Part shown: positions 29,731 through 38,301 of the stretch, in pieces
How positions within the stretch are numbered: position 1 is the first letter of the stretch
How the letters are laid out: every line of letters starts with the position of its first letter
Origin: Xanthomonas fragariae
GTDB taxonomy: Bacteria; Pseudomonadota; Gammaproteobacteria; Xanthomonadales; Xanthomonadaceae
DNA length: 64,000 bases
Assembly: GCF_900183975.1 (NCBI RefSeq)
Contig: NZ_LT853882.1
Location: forward strand, 620,001-684,000
Reading direction: 5' to 3'
Made by a program: the position numbers and the translations under genes
Notes under the pieces: generated by a model
Seen by the model: only the letters and a program-made list of their open reading frames with translations
The model's database searches: none
Told to the model about the DNA's origin: nothing

Positions 29731-30013
29731 GCGATCGGTGTGCCAGCCAGCAGTTGCGGATGCCGCGCGCTGGCACGGTCACGGTCGTCAGTGTCATTTG
29801 AGCGTTCCGGTTCCTCTGCATGACCACGCCAGCGCCGACCCGCCGGACTGGACGTACTTCCCCGCCGCCTGCACGCTGCGCATCAGCAGTCTCGTTGTGC
29901 ACCGACTGGTAGCTTTTCACAGCGTTTTGTTAGCTTGTTAAAGCGCTTGGCCGCCATGCGCCACCTTTGGGGGCTGCGCTTGCATGTGATCTACCTCTTT
30001 TGGGAGTGTATCG

Positions 30014-31732
30014 ATGTCGCGTTGCTCGCTGGTTGTGCTTTGTGTGATCGGTCTGCTGGCCCCGCTGCTCGGCAGCGCCGACGACGGCGCGCCGCAACGT
30101 CTGACGATTGCGGATGTGCAAGGCGAAGACACACGCAGCCCCTACGACGACCGGGTGGTCGAAGTGGAAGGCATCGTCACTGCAGATACGCGCGTCGGTC
30201 TGGCTGGCCTGTTCGTTCAGCAACCCGGTTTTGAGCCGAGGCGTTCGCATGGCCTGTTCGTTACCGGTGCAAGTAATGCCGAGGTGGCGGTAGGCGATCG
30301 GGTACGCATCGTCGGTGCGGTTCGCGAAGTCTCGGCAGGTGGCGAGGCGAGCCTGACCACGGTGGATGCCAGCAGCATCGAGCGGCTCGCCAGCGGCCAG
30401 CCGGTGCCGGTGCGCATGCTCAGCGGGCCGCCGGCCAACTGGGAAGCCCTCGAAGGCGAGCATGTGCGCATCGCCGCGCTCACGCTCAACGGCAGCGACC
30501 GTCTGGACACTTACGGCGAGCTGGTCGCTGCCTTCGGTGGACGCTTGTGGCAGCCAAGCGAAGTAGCCGCCGCCGGTACCCCGGCCTTTGCGCAAGTGGA
30601 CGCCGACAACGCGCGGCGCCGTGTGCTGCTGGACGATGCGCACAACGGCCGCAGCCCCAGGACGGCGCCCTATCTGCCGGCTGATCCGGTGCTGCGCAGC
30701 GGCAGCCTGCTCAAGTCGGTGGACGGCATCGTCGATCAGCGCTACGACGGCCAGTACCGCATCCAGATGTTGAATTCGCTGACGCTGCCGGCCATGCCCA
30801 CAGCGGTGGCGCCGCAGGTCGGTGGCGATCTGCGCATCGCCTCGTTCAATTTGGAAAACTTCTTCAACGGCAATGGCCACGGCGGTGGGTTTCCGACCGA
30901 ACGCGGTGCGCGCACGCACGAGCAGTTCCAGGCGCAGCTGGCCAAGCTGGTGTCCACCATCGTGCCGTTGCGTGCTGATGTGGTCGCGTTGATGGAGCTG
31001 GAAAACGATGGTAACGGCGCCGATGCGGCCGTGGCGCAACTGGTGACCGCGCTCAATGCCTTCGGCGAGGAAAAAGACTGGCGGTTCGTCGACACCGGCA
31101 GCGGCCCGGGTAACGACGCGATTCGGGTCGGCATCGTCTATCGCAGCTCGCAGGTCACCCCGGTCGGCCCGCCGGCCACAGTGACCGGCGGGCCGTTCGA
31201 CAGCCACAGCCGCGTGCCGTTGGCACAGGCGTTTCGAAGCAGCTGCGGCGTCACCTTCGTGGTGGTCGCCAACCATTTCAAGTCCAAGGAGTGCGGCAAT
31301 GCCAGCGGGGCCGATACCGATCAGCAGGACGGCCAGGCCTGCTGGAACGCCGCCCGCACCGAATCGGCCAAGCGCCTGCACCAATGGTTGCAGACCGACC
31401 CCACCGGTGCGCGGACCAAGCTTGCGGTGTTGCTTGGCGACTTCAACGCATATGCGATGGAAACGCCGATGCGCAGCCTGCGGGCCAGCGGCTGGCAGGA
31501 CGCCTTCGCAGTGGCCGGGGTCAAGCAGCCCTACAGCTATGTTTACTACGGCATGAGCGGGCGGCTGGACCACGCGCTGCTCAGCCCGGCGATGGCCAAA
31601 CAGCTACGCGGTGCGGTCGAATGGCATATCAATGCCGATGTCATGGGCGATGCCGGCTACGCCAAACGCAACCTGCCCGGGGTGTGGCGCAGTTCCGACC
31701 ATGACCCGTTGCTGCTGGGCTTTTCGCTTTAG
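30014..31732 (+). CDS. Secreted endonuclease/exonuclease/phosphatase-family nuclease (ExeM/NucH-like)
   Basis: The product is 572 residues with a signal peptide (residues 1-22, ending LLGSADD). An OB-fold-like region (about 25-250) precedes an EEP nuclease domain from about residue 275. Catalytic-type segments are RIASFNLENFF, VVALMELENDG, VVVANHFKSKECG, LAVLLGDFNAYA and RSSDHDPLLLGF, in the order of extracellular DNases such as ExeM and NucH. It probably degrades extracellular DNA outside the cell or in the periplasm. It is monocistronic; a GGGAG sequence lies about 8 bp before the ATG. Confidence 0.88.
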   Translation: MSRCSLVVLCVIGLLAPLLGSADDGAPQRLTIADVQGEDTRSPYDDRVVEVEGIVTADTRVGLAGLFVQQPGFEPRRSHGLFVTGASNAEVAVGDRVRIVGAVREVSAGGEASLTTVDASSIERLASGQPVPVRMLSGPPANWEALEGEHVRIAALTLNGSDRLDTYGELVAAFGGRLWQPSEVAAAGTPAFAQVDADNARRRVLLDDAHNGRSPRTAPYLPADPVLRSGSLLKSVDGIVDQRYDGQYRIQMLNSLTLPAMPTAVAPQVGGDLRIASFNLENFFNGNGHGGGFPTERGARTHEQFQAQLAKLVSTIVPLRADVVALMELENDGNGADAAVAQLVTALNAFGEEKDWRFVDTGSGPGNDAIRVGIVYRSSQVTPVGPPATVTGGPFDSHSRVPLAQAFRSSCGVTFVVVANHFKSKECGNASGADTDQQDGQACWNAARTESAKRLHQWLQTDPTGARTKLAVLLGDFNAYAMETPMRSLRASGWQDAFAVAGVKQPYSYVYYGMSGRLDHALLSPAMAKQLRGAVEWHINADVMGDAGYAKRNLPGVWRSSDHDPLLLGFSL

Positions 31733-31843
31733 CGCAAGCCGGCAATAGATTTTGAAATAGCGGCATGTGCGCGATGCGCGCCGCCTGAGCGTTCTGGTGC
31801 GCTGCCCCGAAAAGTGGCTCTCCCAAGGATGGGCGGTGTTCAC

Positions 31844-32230
31844 CTAGCTCGCGCACCGCTCCGCACGGCCACGCAGTCGCAGATTGACCAGATGCGTGCT
31901 GGCCAGCAGCACGCTGCCGGCCACTGTGATCGGTGTTTCCAAGGCGCCGCCGGCCCATCCGCCTGCGCCGATCACCAGGCCCACCAGTCCGAAGATTGCC
32001 AGCACCCACACTGGTGCCGGCAGCGCGCGTCGGCGGTGGGTGCTCCACAGCGCATAGCCGCTCAGTGGCACGGCTGCGGTGGCGAACACCACATGCACCC
32101 ACTCGGCCTGGCTCCAGGCGCCGAACAGCGGTAGCGCGGCGGCCAGCAGTGGCAACGCCAGGCAATGCAGCAGACACAGTCCCGATAAGGCGATGGACGA
32201 ACTGTCCAGCAGAGAAGCGGGGGCGCGCAT
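31844..32230 (-). CDS. MerC-domain inner-membrane protein
   Basis: The product is 128 residues with four hydrophobic helices. The motif GLCLLHCLALPLLAAALP carries the paired cysteines of MerC-domain proteins, and HVVFATAAVPLSGYAL and VWVLAIFGLVGLVIGAGGW are further membrane segments. MerC domains move mercury or, in chromosomal homologues, probably zinc or other metals. It is divergent from a decayed COG0523 GTPase gene, with a Zur-like site between them, which suggests a zinc-starvation role rather than mercury resistance. No mer genes are present. Confidence 0.85.
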   Translation of the reverse strand: MRAPASLLDSSSIALSGLCLLHCLALPLLAAALPLFGAWSQAEWVHVVFATAAVPLSGYALWSTHRRRALPAPVWVLAIFGLVGLVIGAGGWAGGALETPITVAGSVLLASTHLVNLRLRGRAERCAS

Positions 32231-32253
32231 CGAGCGTCTCCTGTCGAATGAGC

Positions 32254-32267
32254 GTTATAGAGTAACA
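32254..32267. promoter_or_regulatory. Zur-like operator between the MerC and COG0523 genes
   Basis: On the minus strand the site reads TGTTACTCTATAAC, which matches the gammaproteobacterial Zur core TGTTATANTATAAC at 12 of 14 positions. It is centred between two divergent metal-homeostasis genes, 24 bp from either start. That is where a shared zinc-uptake repressor would bind. Confidence 0.5.
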
Positions 32268-32291
32268 CTCCACTTCTCCGAGGCTGCCTGG

Positions 32292-33051
32292 ATGCCCGTA
32301 TCCACCGCCCCGCGATCCGCGTCTTCCCGTCACCGTGTTGTGCGGCTTTCTCGGCGCGGGCAAGACCGACTTGCTCAATCGCATCCTGCAGAACCGCGAC
32401 GGCCTGCGCGCGGTAGTGATCGTCAACGACATAAGCGAGGTCAACATCGATGCACAGTTTATGCGCGACGGCGGCGCAGCGTCGCGACGCACTGAAGAGA
32501 CGCTGGTGGAGTTCAGCAACGGCTGCATCTTCCGCACGCTGCGCGAAGATCTGCTGCAGGAAGTGCGTCGATTGACCGAGCACGGCCGCTACGACTATCT
32601 GTTGATCGAATCGACCGACATTGCCGAGCCGATGCCAGCGGCAGCCACTTTTGCGGTGCGCGATGCGGACGGCTTCAGCCTGTCGGATATCGCAGCCGGC
32701 TCGACACCATGGTAACGGTGGTGGACGGCAGCGGCTTCCTGACCGATTTCGGCTCGGCCGCTACTGCCGTATCCCGACATCGGTTGGCAGCGGCAGCAGA
32801 CGCAGTGCTGGACCGCGCCGTTACCGCAATTGCACGAAGTGGGCGAGGCAACCGAATACGCCGCAATGCAGCGGCTGTGGCGCCCGCTGTGGGGCGACCG
32901 CCGTCAGGAGCTGGCGGTCATCGGTGTGGACATGGATGGCCCGCGCACCCGTTCCGCATTGGATGCCTGCCTGCTGAGCGACCTGGACCTGCGTCAGGGC
33001 CCGGCGCAGTGGCAACTGCTGGACGATCCGTTCCCCCAACGGAAGCGTTGA
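32292..33051 (+). pseudogene. Decayed COG0523 metallochaperone GTPase (ZigA/YciC type)
   Basis: Pieces of a G3E GTPase lie in three frames. LPVTVLCGFLGAGKTDLLNR is the P-loop and follows an early frameshift after the ATG at 32292. Then come DISEVNIDAQ and ESTDIAEPMP. The frame breaks at about 32700, resumes with TMVTVVDGSGFLTDFGS, loses a large middle part, and resumes at 32830 with a C-terminal piece beginning MHEVGEATEYAAMQRLW and ending at 33051. These proteins insert zinc under starvation. The full-length protein is about 400 residues, so roughly a third is missing. Confidence 0.8.
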
Positions 33052-33223
33052 TGGCGTCCTGGATCACGGTGTCGACACCGGCCAGCCTGCAATCAAGATG
33101 CAATCGCTACGGACTGTCAAACCTCAACATGGCGTGCGGGACGCGACACCACGTGGATGCGTGTCGCACGCGTCACACGTTGCCGCCGGGCGTCGTGCAC
33201 GCGCGAGGGCCGATGTTCGGATC

Positions 33224-34330
33224 TCATATGTAGCCGTTGTCGATCGCCTCTTGATGGGCATCCAGTGCTTTCTCAAAGGACAATTGACGCTCTCTGGCTG
33301 TGGTGGGGATGCTGTCCATCAGGCGTGGCGAACCCATTTCTTCCAGCTGGTCGTCGGTGCTTTTAACGATCTGCTCCAACGCAAGCATGTTTTGATAGCC
33401 CTGCATCATGCGTTGCAGGCGCTGTACCTGGCGATATGGTGCGTTGCTTTCCTTCAGAGACTCCAGGCGCCGTTCCGCGCGCGCATAGTGTTTCGCCAAC
33501 TCTTTTTTGTCGAAGGATTTGCGGTTTATCTTCAGTAATTGGTGCCGATTCCGCTGCATGGCGTCATTTTGAACGATGCCCAAGTCGCTGGTCGTGGCTT
33601 GCGGTGCGTAGATGTCTTCCATCGGTGCGAGCGCGGCCAGGAGTGCATCGAGCTGACTATCGCGCACCTCGTTGCGCTGAGCGATCAGGGCCGCACGATT
33701 ATTGAGCATTTTTTGCTCACCTGGAGTTGCCTGGCGTCCCTGCACATACAGGCACTTTTGAATTTCACCGCACTGCTTGTTCATCCCTGCCAGTTTCTGA
33801 TTCAAGCCACGCAGTGATGGTTGCCGCCCTTGCTGGGGCACTGGAGAAAGCACTGACGATGGCGACGGCTTGGGCGTGATCGCCACGGAATGTAATGTCG
33901 GCAGGGTGTGCTGCCGCTCCGGCCGCTGCACTCGCTCACGATCCGCTTTGTTGGGTGTGGGTGCCTGCAATCTTTCATCGACGCGGCCTTGCCGCCCTTG
34001 CATCTGCTGCGTGCGACTGGGCGTTGCACTGGGCGAGGTGGGTGCCGTACACGGAGGCGGGCGCTCTACTGATTCGAGTGTTGCAGAGCCCATGCGCCTC
34101 AAAGGCAACTGCTTGCGCAGCGATGACAGCGATCTACGCGCTGACGCAAGCATGTCTCGATGCGATTTCGACGCGCCCTGTGCTGCTGCGGACTTGGGAG
34201 CGTGAGATAGCGGCTGCTGTGGTGACGCTCTTTGAACCGCCTCTGCCGCGTCGCTTGAGGTGGCGCTGGGCGGTTCCGGGGTGACTCGATGACGGCTGAT
34301 CGAAAATGAAAATATAGTTGGCAGGCGCAT
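33224..34330 (-). CDS. xopR: Probable type III effector, XopR-like
   Basis: The product is 368 residues from the ATG at 34330, with GGGAG 7 bp upstream; a GTG one codon earlier is less likely. The N-terminal 180 residues are rich in Ser, Pro, Gln, Arg and Ala and look disordered (PPSATSSDAAEAVQRASPQQ). The C-terminal half is charged and helical, with coiled-coil-like stretches (KHYARAERRLESLKESN, LQRMMQGYQNMLALEQIV). No enzymatic motif is visible. An imperfect PIP box and a -10 box lie directly upstream. Basic, disordered character, length and neighbourhood next to zapE and the leucine-degradation genes fit XopR, a Xanthomonas effector reported to act on the host actin cytoskeleton. The name comes from memory of the locus, not from alignment. 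Confidence 0.6.
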   Translation of the reverse strand: MRLPTIFSFSISRHRVTPEPPSATSSDAAEAVQRASPQQPLSHAPKSAAAQGASKSHRDMLASARRSLSSLRKQLPLRRMGSATLESVERPPPCTAPTSPSATPSRTQQMQGRQGRVDERLQAPTPNKADRERVQRPERQHTLPTLHSVAITPKPSPSSVLSPVPQQGRQPSLRGLNQKLAGMNKQCGEIQKCLYVQGRQATPGEQKMLNNRAALIAQRNEVRDSQLDALLAALAPMEDIYAPQATTSDLGIVQNDAMQRNRHQLLKINRKSFDKKELAKHYARAERRLESLKESNAPYRQVQRLQRMMQGYQNMLALEQIVKSTDDQLEEMGSPRLMDSIPTTARERQLSFEKALDAHQEAIDNGYI

Positions 34331-34358
34331 CACACACTCCCATTAGCCTTGGACGCCC

Positions 34359-34419
34359 ATGTTAGCTACTGATGCCGACCCCTTGAGGCGCACCGCGAAT
34401 TGGTGTCGCGCAAGCCGAA
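34359..34419 (-). promoter_or_regulatory. Imperfect PIP box and -10 box of the xopR-like gene
   Basis: On the minus strand TTCGG (34419-34415), 15 bp, then TTCGC (34399-34395) fits the HrpX box TTCGB-N15-TTCGB. After 30 bp comes TAACAT (34364-34359), which fits the -10 pattern YANNRT at the required 30-32 bp distance. The ATG is about 29 bp further on. Confidence 0.75.
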
Positions 34420-34429
34420 CGCTTTATCG

Positions 34430-34618
34430 TCAGCCCGGACGCATACCCCAAGCGATCGCAGCAATTGCAGGGGCCGCCAGCAATAGCTCCATCCACCCAC
34501 GGCTGCCGATGCGCTCGGCAAACCCCAGCTTGCCGACGCGCGCTCCCAGGATGACCACGCCCAGACTCATGCCGGCGAAGACGGTTGCCGGGCCAGGCGG
34601 CGGCAGCCTCAACAGCAC
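34430..34618 (-). CDS. Small hydrophobic protein, possibly frameshifted
   Basis: The frame reads a hydrophobic run (ATVFAGMSLGVVILGARVGK) and ends with ELLLAAPAIAAIAWGMRPG, giving two possible membrane helices in about 63 residues from a GTG at 34618. The frame continues upstream to about 34660 with more hydrophobic residues, but no good start codon is present. A tandem 10-bp repeat (CAGACAGCGG-type, about 34645) could have shifted the start out of frame. No family is recognised, and it may be a remnant. Confidence 0.35.
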   Translation of the reverse strand: MLLRLPPPGPATVFAGMSLGVVILGARVGKLGFAERIGSRGWMELLLAAPAIAAIAWGMRPG

Positions 34619-34730
34619 CGAGACGAGGGCAGCGGCAGACAGCGGCAGACAGCAAAATAGTGCATGGGCAATGCAACGCGGCGGCAGGCAGGGCGATGAA
34701 CGCGGCCGGCGGGACGGCTATTATGAGCGC

Positions 34731-35393
34731 ATGTCCAATCCTCCTTTCCCCACCGAATCCGCTGCGTTGACATTGGATGGGCCCATCGGCCCGCTCGATG
34801 TCGCGGTCGATCTGCCTGAGCCGGACGTCGCCGTACAAGCCGTCACCGCTATCATTTGCCATCCGCTCTCCACCGAGGGCGGCAGCATGCATAACAAAGT
34901 CGTCACCATGGCCGCGCGCGCGCTGCGCCAGTTGGGCATCACAGTGGTGCGCTTCAATTTCCGCAGTGTCGGCAACTCGGCCGGCGCCTTCGATCATGGC
35001 GACGGCGAGCAGGACGACCTGCGTGCCGTCGCGGCATGGGTGCGCAGTCAACGTCCCGGCAACGCATTGTGGTTGGGCGGTTTCAGCTTTGGCGCGTACG
35101 TGTCGTTGCGTGCTGCCGGCTCGCTCCAACCGCAGGCGCTGATTTCGATCGCACCGCCGGCCGGGCTCTGGGATTTCAGCAGTATGCAGCCGCCTGCACA
35201 GTGGTTGGTGATTCAGGGCGATGCCGACGAAATCGTCGACCCGCAGGCGGTTTACGACTGGTTGGATACATTGGAGCAGCAACCCGAGCTGGTGCGCATG
35301 CCCGACACCAGCCACTTCTTCCACCGCAAATTGATCGACCTGCGCGGTGCGATCCAGCATGGTGTCCGGCGCTGGTTGCCGGCCGCAGTCTGA
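34731..35393 (+). CDS. Alpha/beta hydrolase-fold protein
   Basis: The product is 220 residues from the ATG at 34731. Segments typical of the short cytoplasmic serine hydrolases (COG2945-like) are AIICHPLSTEGGSMHNKVV near the N-terminus, VRFNFRSVGNSAGAFDHGDG, the nucleophile elbow LGGFSFGAY (S at about residue 118), an acidic-residue region around IQGDADEIVDP, and the catalytic histidine in TSHFFHRKL. The substrate is unknown. The next gene, zapE, starts 77 bp downstream. The longer upstream frame is not supported. Confidence 0.87.
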   Translation: MSNPPFPTESAALTLDGPIGPLDVAVDLPEPDVAVQAVTAIICHPLSTEGGSMHNKVVTMAARALRQLGITVVRFNFRSVGNSAGAFDHGDGEQDDLRAVAAWVRSQRPGNALWLGGFSFGAYVSLRAAGSLQPQALISIAPPAGLWDFSSMQPPAQWLVIQGDADEIVDPQAVYDWLDTLEQQPELVRMPDTSHFFHRKLIDLRGAIQHGVRRWLPAAV

Positions 35394-35469
35394 CCGCGGC
35401 ACGGCCCACGCGTATCGCCCAGCGATGCGCCGTTGAGCGGGCAAGGCAGCAGCCGGCCCGCGGAGAAAG

Positions 35470-36567
35470 ATGATGCGTGAGATGACCCCGTCGCAGCGCT
35501 ACGCCGCCGGCGTAGAACGCGGCGACTGGCGCGCCGACCCTGCACAGCAGGCGGCCTTGGCGGAACTGGGCCGTATTCACGAGGCGCTGGTGGACTGCGC
35601 GCAGGACGGCTGGCTGGATCGGCTGTCCGCATTCTGGAAAAACCCCGAGCCGGTGCGCGGCCTGTACTTCTGGGGTGGAGTAGGGCGCGGCAAGACCTTT
35701 CTGGTCGACCTGTTCTACGACGGTTTGCCAATCAAGCAGAAATACCGCACGCACTTCCATCGTTTCATGCGCGGCGTGCACGAGCAGTTGCGCCAGCATG
35801 CCGGGCAAAGCGACCCGCTGGCCAGGATCGCGCACCAATGGCGCGAAAATCTGCGCGTGCTGGTGCTGGACGAATTTTTCGTCACCGATATTGGTGATGC
35901 GATGTTGCTGGCTCGCTTGCTCGAACGCCTGTTCGCCGAAGGCGTGACCTTGGTGACTACTTCCAACACCGCGCCGGAAAATCTTTACGCCAATGGCTTG
36001 CAGCGCGAAAGCTTCATGCCGGCGATCGGTTTGCTGCAGAAGTTCTGCGTGGAACTTTACGCGGAAGGCACCGAAGATTATCGCATGCGTGCATTGACGC
36101 GCTCGCCGGTGTATCGCACGCCATTGGATGCGCATTCCGATGCATGGCTTGCGCAGCGTTGGAGCGAACTGAGCGGAAATTCCGAGGCACGCGGCGGCAA
36201 TATCGAAATCGAGTCGCGCAAAATTGCGGTACGCGCACGCGGCAAAAGCATCGTCTGGTTCGATTTTGCCGCGCTCTGCGAAGGCCCTCGCGGCCCAGGC
36301 GATTACATCGAGATCGCGCGCGAATTCACCACCGTGTTGCTGGGCGGCATTGCGCACTTTGATCGCATGAACGAGGATGCCGCGCGCCGCTTCGTCAATT
36401 TGATCGACGAGCTGTACGACCGACACGTCAACCTTGTCTGCACCGCGCAGGATACCTCGCCCACCTTGTACAGCGGCCAGCGCCTGGCTGGCGCTTTCGA
36501 GCGCACCGCGTCGCGTTTGATCGAAATGCAGAGTGTGGAATATCTCGCCGCTGCGCATCGACCGTGA
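35470..36567 (+). CDS. zapE: Cell division protein ZapE (AFG1-family ATPase)
   Basis: The product is 365 residues, normal for ZapE. ZapE is an ATPase that acts at the Z-ring in cell division and belongs to the AFG1/LACE1 family. It shows the Walker A GGVGRGKTFLVD, the Walker B LVLDEFFVTD and the sensor-like segment VTTSNTAPENLY. The C-terminus TASRLIEMQSVEYLAAAHR is the family ending. GGAG lies 4-7 bp before two adjacent ATGs (35470 and 35473), so the exact start is uncertain by one codon. A dispersed repeat begins right after the stop. Confidence 0.95.
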   Translation: MMREMTPSQRYAAGVERGDWRADPAQQAALAELGRIHEALVDCAQDGWLDRLSAFWKNPEPVRGLYFWGGVGRGKTFLVDLFYDGLPIKQKYRTHFHRFMRGVHEQLRQHAGQSDPLARIAHQWRENLRVLVLDEFFVTDIGDAMLLARLLERLFAEGVTLVTTSNTAPENLYANGLQRESFMPAIGLLQKFCVELYAEGTEDYRMRALTRSPVYRTPLDAHSDAWLAQRWSELSGNSEARGGNIEIESRKIAVRARGKSIVWFDFAALCEGPRGPGDYIEIAREFTTVLLGGIAHFDRMNEDAARRFVNLIDELYDRHVNLVCTAQDTSPTLYSGQRLAGAFERTASRLIEMQSVEYLAAAHRP

Positions 36568-36573
36568 ACGTGC

Positions 36574-36672
36574 ACGCGCGCCCCGGCCCAATTGGCATGT
36601 ACCACTCGTACACTGCGGTTATTCCGCGCCGTCCGCTCCCATCTGGCGACTGCTCGCTACGCTTTGTTGGCC
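36574..36672. repeat. MITE-like dispersed repeat, copy B (partial)
   Basis: It shares GGCATGTACCACTCGTACAC, CCGCGCCGTCCGC and CTGGCGACTGCTCGCTACG with copies A and C, and ends CTTTGTTGGCC (36664-36672), the right terminus of the element. The left terminal repeat is missing. It sits between zapE and ohr. Confidence 0.7.
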
Positions 36673-36684
36673 ACTCTTAACATC

Positions 36685-36705
36685 GTCGACAATTCAACTA
36701 CACTA
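36685..36705. promoter_or_regulatory. Possible OhrR-like operator upstream of ohr
   Basis: The AT-rich ACAATTCAACTACA (36689-36702) is weakly palindromic and resembles the TACAATT-type boxes that the peroxide-sensing OhrR binds upstream of ohr. It is about 36 bp from the ohr ATG. The match is imperfect. Confidence 0.35.
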
Positions 36706-36737
36706 CGCGCTGACCGCGCTTACCCTGGAGAACCACC

Positions 36738-37166
36738 GTGGCCTCACCCGAAAAAGTCCTCTACACCGCCCACGCCACTGCAACCGGCGGCCGCGAAGGC
36801 CGTGCCGTGTCCTCGGACAAGGCGCTGGACGTCAAGCTGTCCACCCCGCGCGAGCTGGGCGGCGCTGGCGGCGACGGTACCAACCCGGAGCAGCTGTTCG
36901 CTGCCGGCTATTCGGCCTGCTTCATTGGCGCGATGAAAGCCGTAGCGGCGCAGGACAAGCTGAAGCTGCCGGGCGAAATCAGTATCGATGGCAGCGTCGG
37001 TATCGGCCAGATTCCGGGCGGTTTCGGCATCGCTGTGGAACTGCGCATCGCCGTGCCGGGCATGGATCAGGCCGAACTTCAGGCGCTGGTCGACAAGGCC
37101 CACCAGGTCTGCCCGTATTCCAATGCAACGCGCGGCAATATCGACGTTACTCTCACCCTGGCCTGA
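36738..37166 (+). CDS. ohr: Organic hydroperoxide resistance protein Ohr
   Basis: The product is 142 residues, the standard Ohr length. Ohr is a thiol peroxidase that reduces organic hydroperoxides. The two catalytic cysteines are in [12 protein letters not shown] (about residue 60) and [12 protein letters not shown] (about residue 125), and the N-terminal [17 protein letters not shown] is typical. A GGAG sequence lies 8 bp before the GTG/ATG region. The MarR-type regulator ohrR, usually adjacent, is not seen within several kb. A repeat lies upstream and a decayed hydrolase gene downstream. Confidence 0.94.
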   Translation: MASPEKVLYTAHATATGGREGRAVSSDKALDVKLSTPRELGGAGGDGTNPEQLFAAGYSACFIGAMKAVAAQDKLKLPGEISIDGSVGIGQIPGGFGIAVELRIAVPGMDQAELQALVDKAHQVCPYSNATRGNIDVTLTLA

Positions 37167-37334
37167 TCGATGCCAGTGCGCCATGCGTAGTGCGCATGGC
37201 GGTGTCAGCAGCGGCCCGGCGCATGCGTCGGGCCGCATGCGTTCAAGCAGGTGCCGCTTCTTCCACATCGATGCGCGGCACACTGGCTTGGTGGCGGTGC
37301 ACAGTTCATCGGCGTTGTCTGGAATCTTCCGCGC

Positions 37335-37600
37335 ATGAGTGCGCCGCGTTCTACGCTGTTGCCGCTAACTGGGTTGCTGAACGATGCCGCGTTGTGGCTG
37401 CGCAGCGCGAAGCGTTGGCCGGGTTTTCCTTCGGCGGCTAACTCGCTCAGGAAATCCTGCGTATCGCGCCCGAGCGTGTGGAGCGGCTCGCCTTGCCGGA
37501 TACCTGCGCGCGTGCCGATTCGCCCGAACGCCTCGCGAAGGAGGCCAGCATGCCGCGGCGCAAGCACCTTCCACCGATTCGGCGAGCGTTCGATGCACCA
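37335..37600 (+). pseudogene. Degraded alpha/beta hydrolase
   Basis: Frame changes join recognisable pieces: LLPLTGLLNDAALW (an alpha/beta-hydrolase start), QREALAGFSFGG with the nucleophile-elbow GFSFGG, an in-frame TAA, then AQEILRIAPERVERLALPDT and CARADSPERLAKEAS. The order matches one hydrolase of about 230-270 residues, but no open frame spans it and the C-terminal part is missing. The rest of 37167-37847 holds no convincing gene. Confidence 0.6.
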
Positions 37601-37847
37601 CTACGTGCATCCCTTGCGTTGGCGAGACGAAGCGTTGCTCTGGAGCGTGTGCGCGGCATCGCGCAGGGCCCTACAAGCCGCCACGGGCAGAAAGTCGGGG
37701 TGCCGAACGTGCAACCCGACAAGCAGTCGCTACAAAGCGTGAACCGGGTCGTGCATCGACACACTGATATCCTCCGCACCGCTGGCTCACTTGATTCTCA
37801 CCGCGTATGGTGCGAATTATGTTGCACAGCAGCATCGGAGCTCCGCA

Positions 37848-38264
37848 ATGCTCGACTCACGCATCGAAAAGGTTGATCTGGCGCTCTCCGAGATCGCCCA
37901 GGACCCATCGGAAAAGGTGGCGCTGTGGCAGTGGGCGTGCCGCGAGATGCTGCATGAGACGCTGATCGGCATGCACCAGCTCTCGCACCTGGCCGGCATC
38001 GCCCGCCATGTCGCCAACGACTGGCGCGCACCGGTGGATGTCATCGCACCGAAAAAGCCCTATTTGGCCGCATCGGCACTGGCCGACCGTCGCCTGCCGC
38101 AGGTGCTTGATGGCCTGGGCAGCACCCATGACGACAACGACCGCGCCAACTTGTGGCGGCTGCGCTATGCCAGCCTGATCGCCGCTACGCTGCAAGGCAT
38201 GCAGGCACTAGCCGAGAAGCACCGCATCGACCGTCAGGTGATGGCGATCGATCAGTTGAACTAA
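37848..38264 (+). CDS. Conserved hypothetical protein, helical
   Basis: The product is 138 residues from an ATG at 37848, with GGAG 8 bp upstream. The sequence is mostly helical and charged (MLDSRIEKVDLALSEIAQDP, then LWQWACREMLHETLIGMHQL), with no signal peptide, membrane segment or recognised motif. It looks like a genus-specific protein. A half copy of the dispersed repeat (GGCTAACAAAACG) follows the stop directly. Confidence 0.7.
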   Translation: MLDSRIEKVDLALSEIAQDPSEKVALWQWACREMLHETLIGMHQLSHLAGIARHVANDWRAPVDVIAPKKPYLAASALADRRLPQVLDGLGSTHDDNDRANLWRLRYASLIAATLQGMQALAEKHRIDRQVMAIDQLN

Positions 38265-38267
38265 GAA

Positions 38268-38300
38268 TGGCTAACAAAACGTAGTGCGCAGTCGTCACGT
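38268..38300. repeat. Terminal half of the dispersed repeat
   Basis: The sequence GGCTAACAAAACGTAGTGCG (38271-38290) then CAGTCG is the conserved terminus of the MITE-like element. It forms the exact breakpoint of the truncated lipoprotein gene to its right. Confidence 0.5.
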
Positions 38301-38301
38301 G

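Noticed and set aside
29740-29776. Inverted repeat GTGCCAGC/GCTGGCAC after the cytochrome gene as a terminator
   Set aside because: The stem is only 8 bp, the loop is 21 nt and no T-run follows, so the evidence is too weak.
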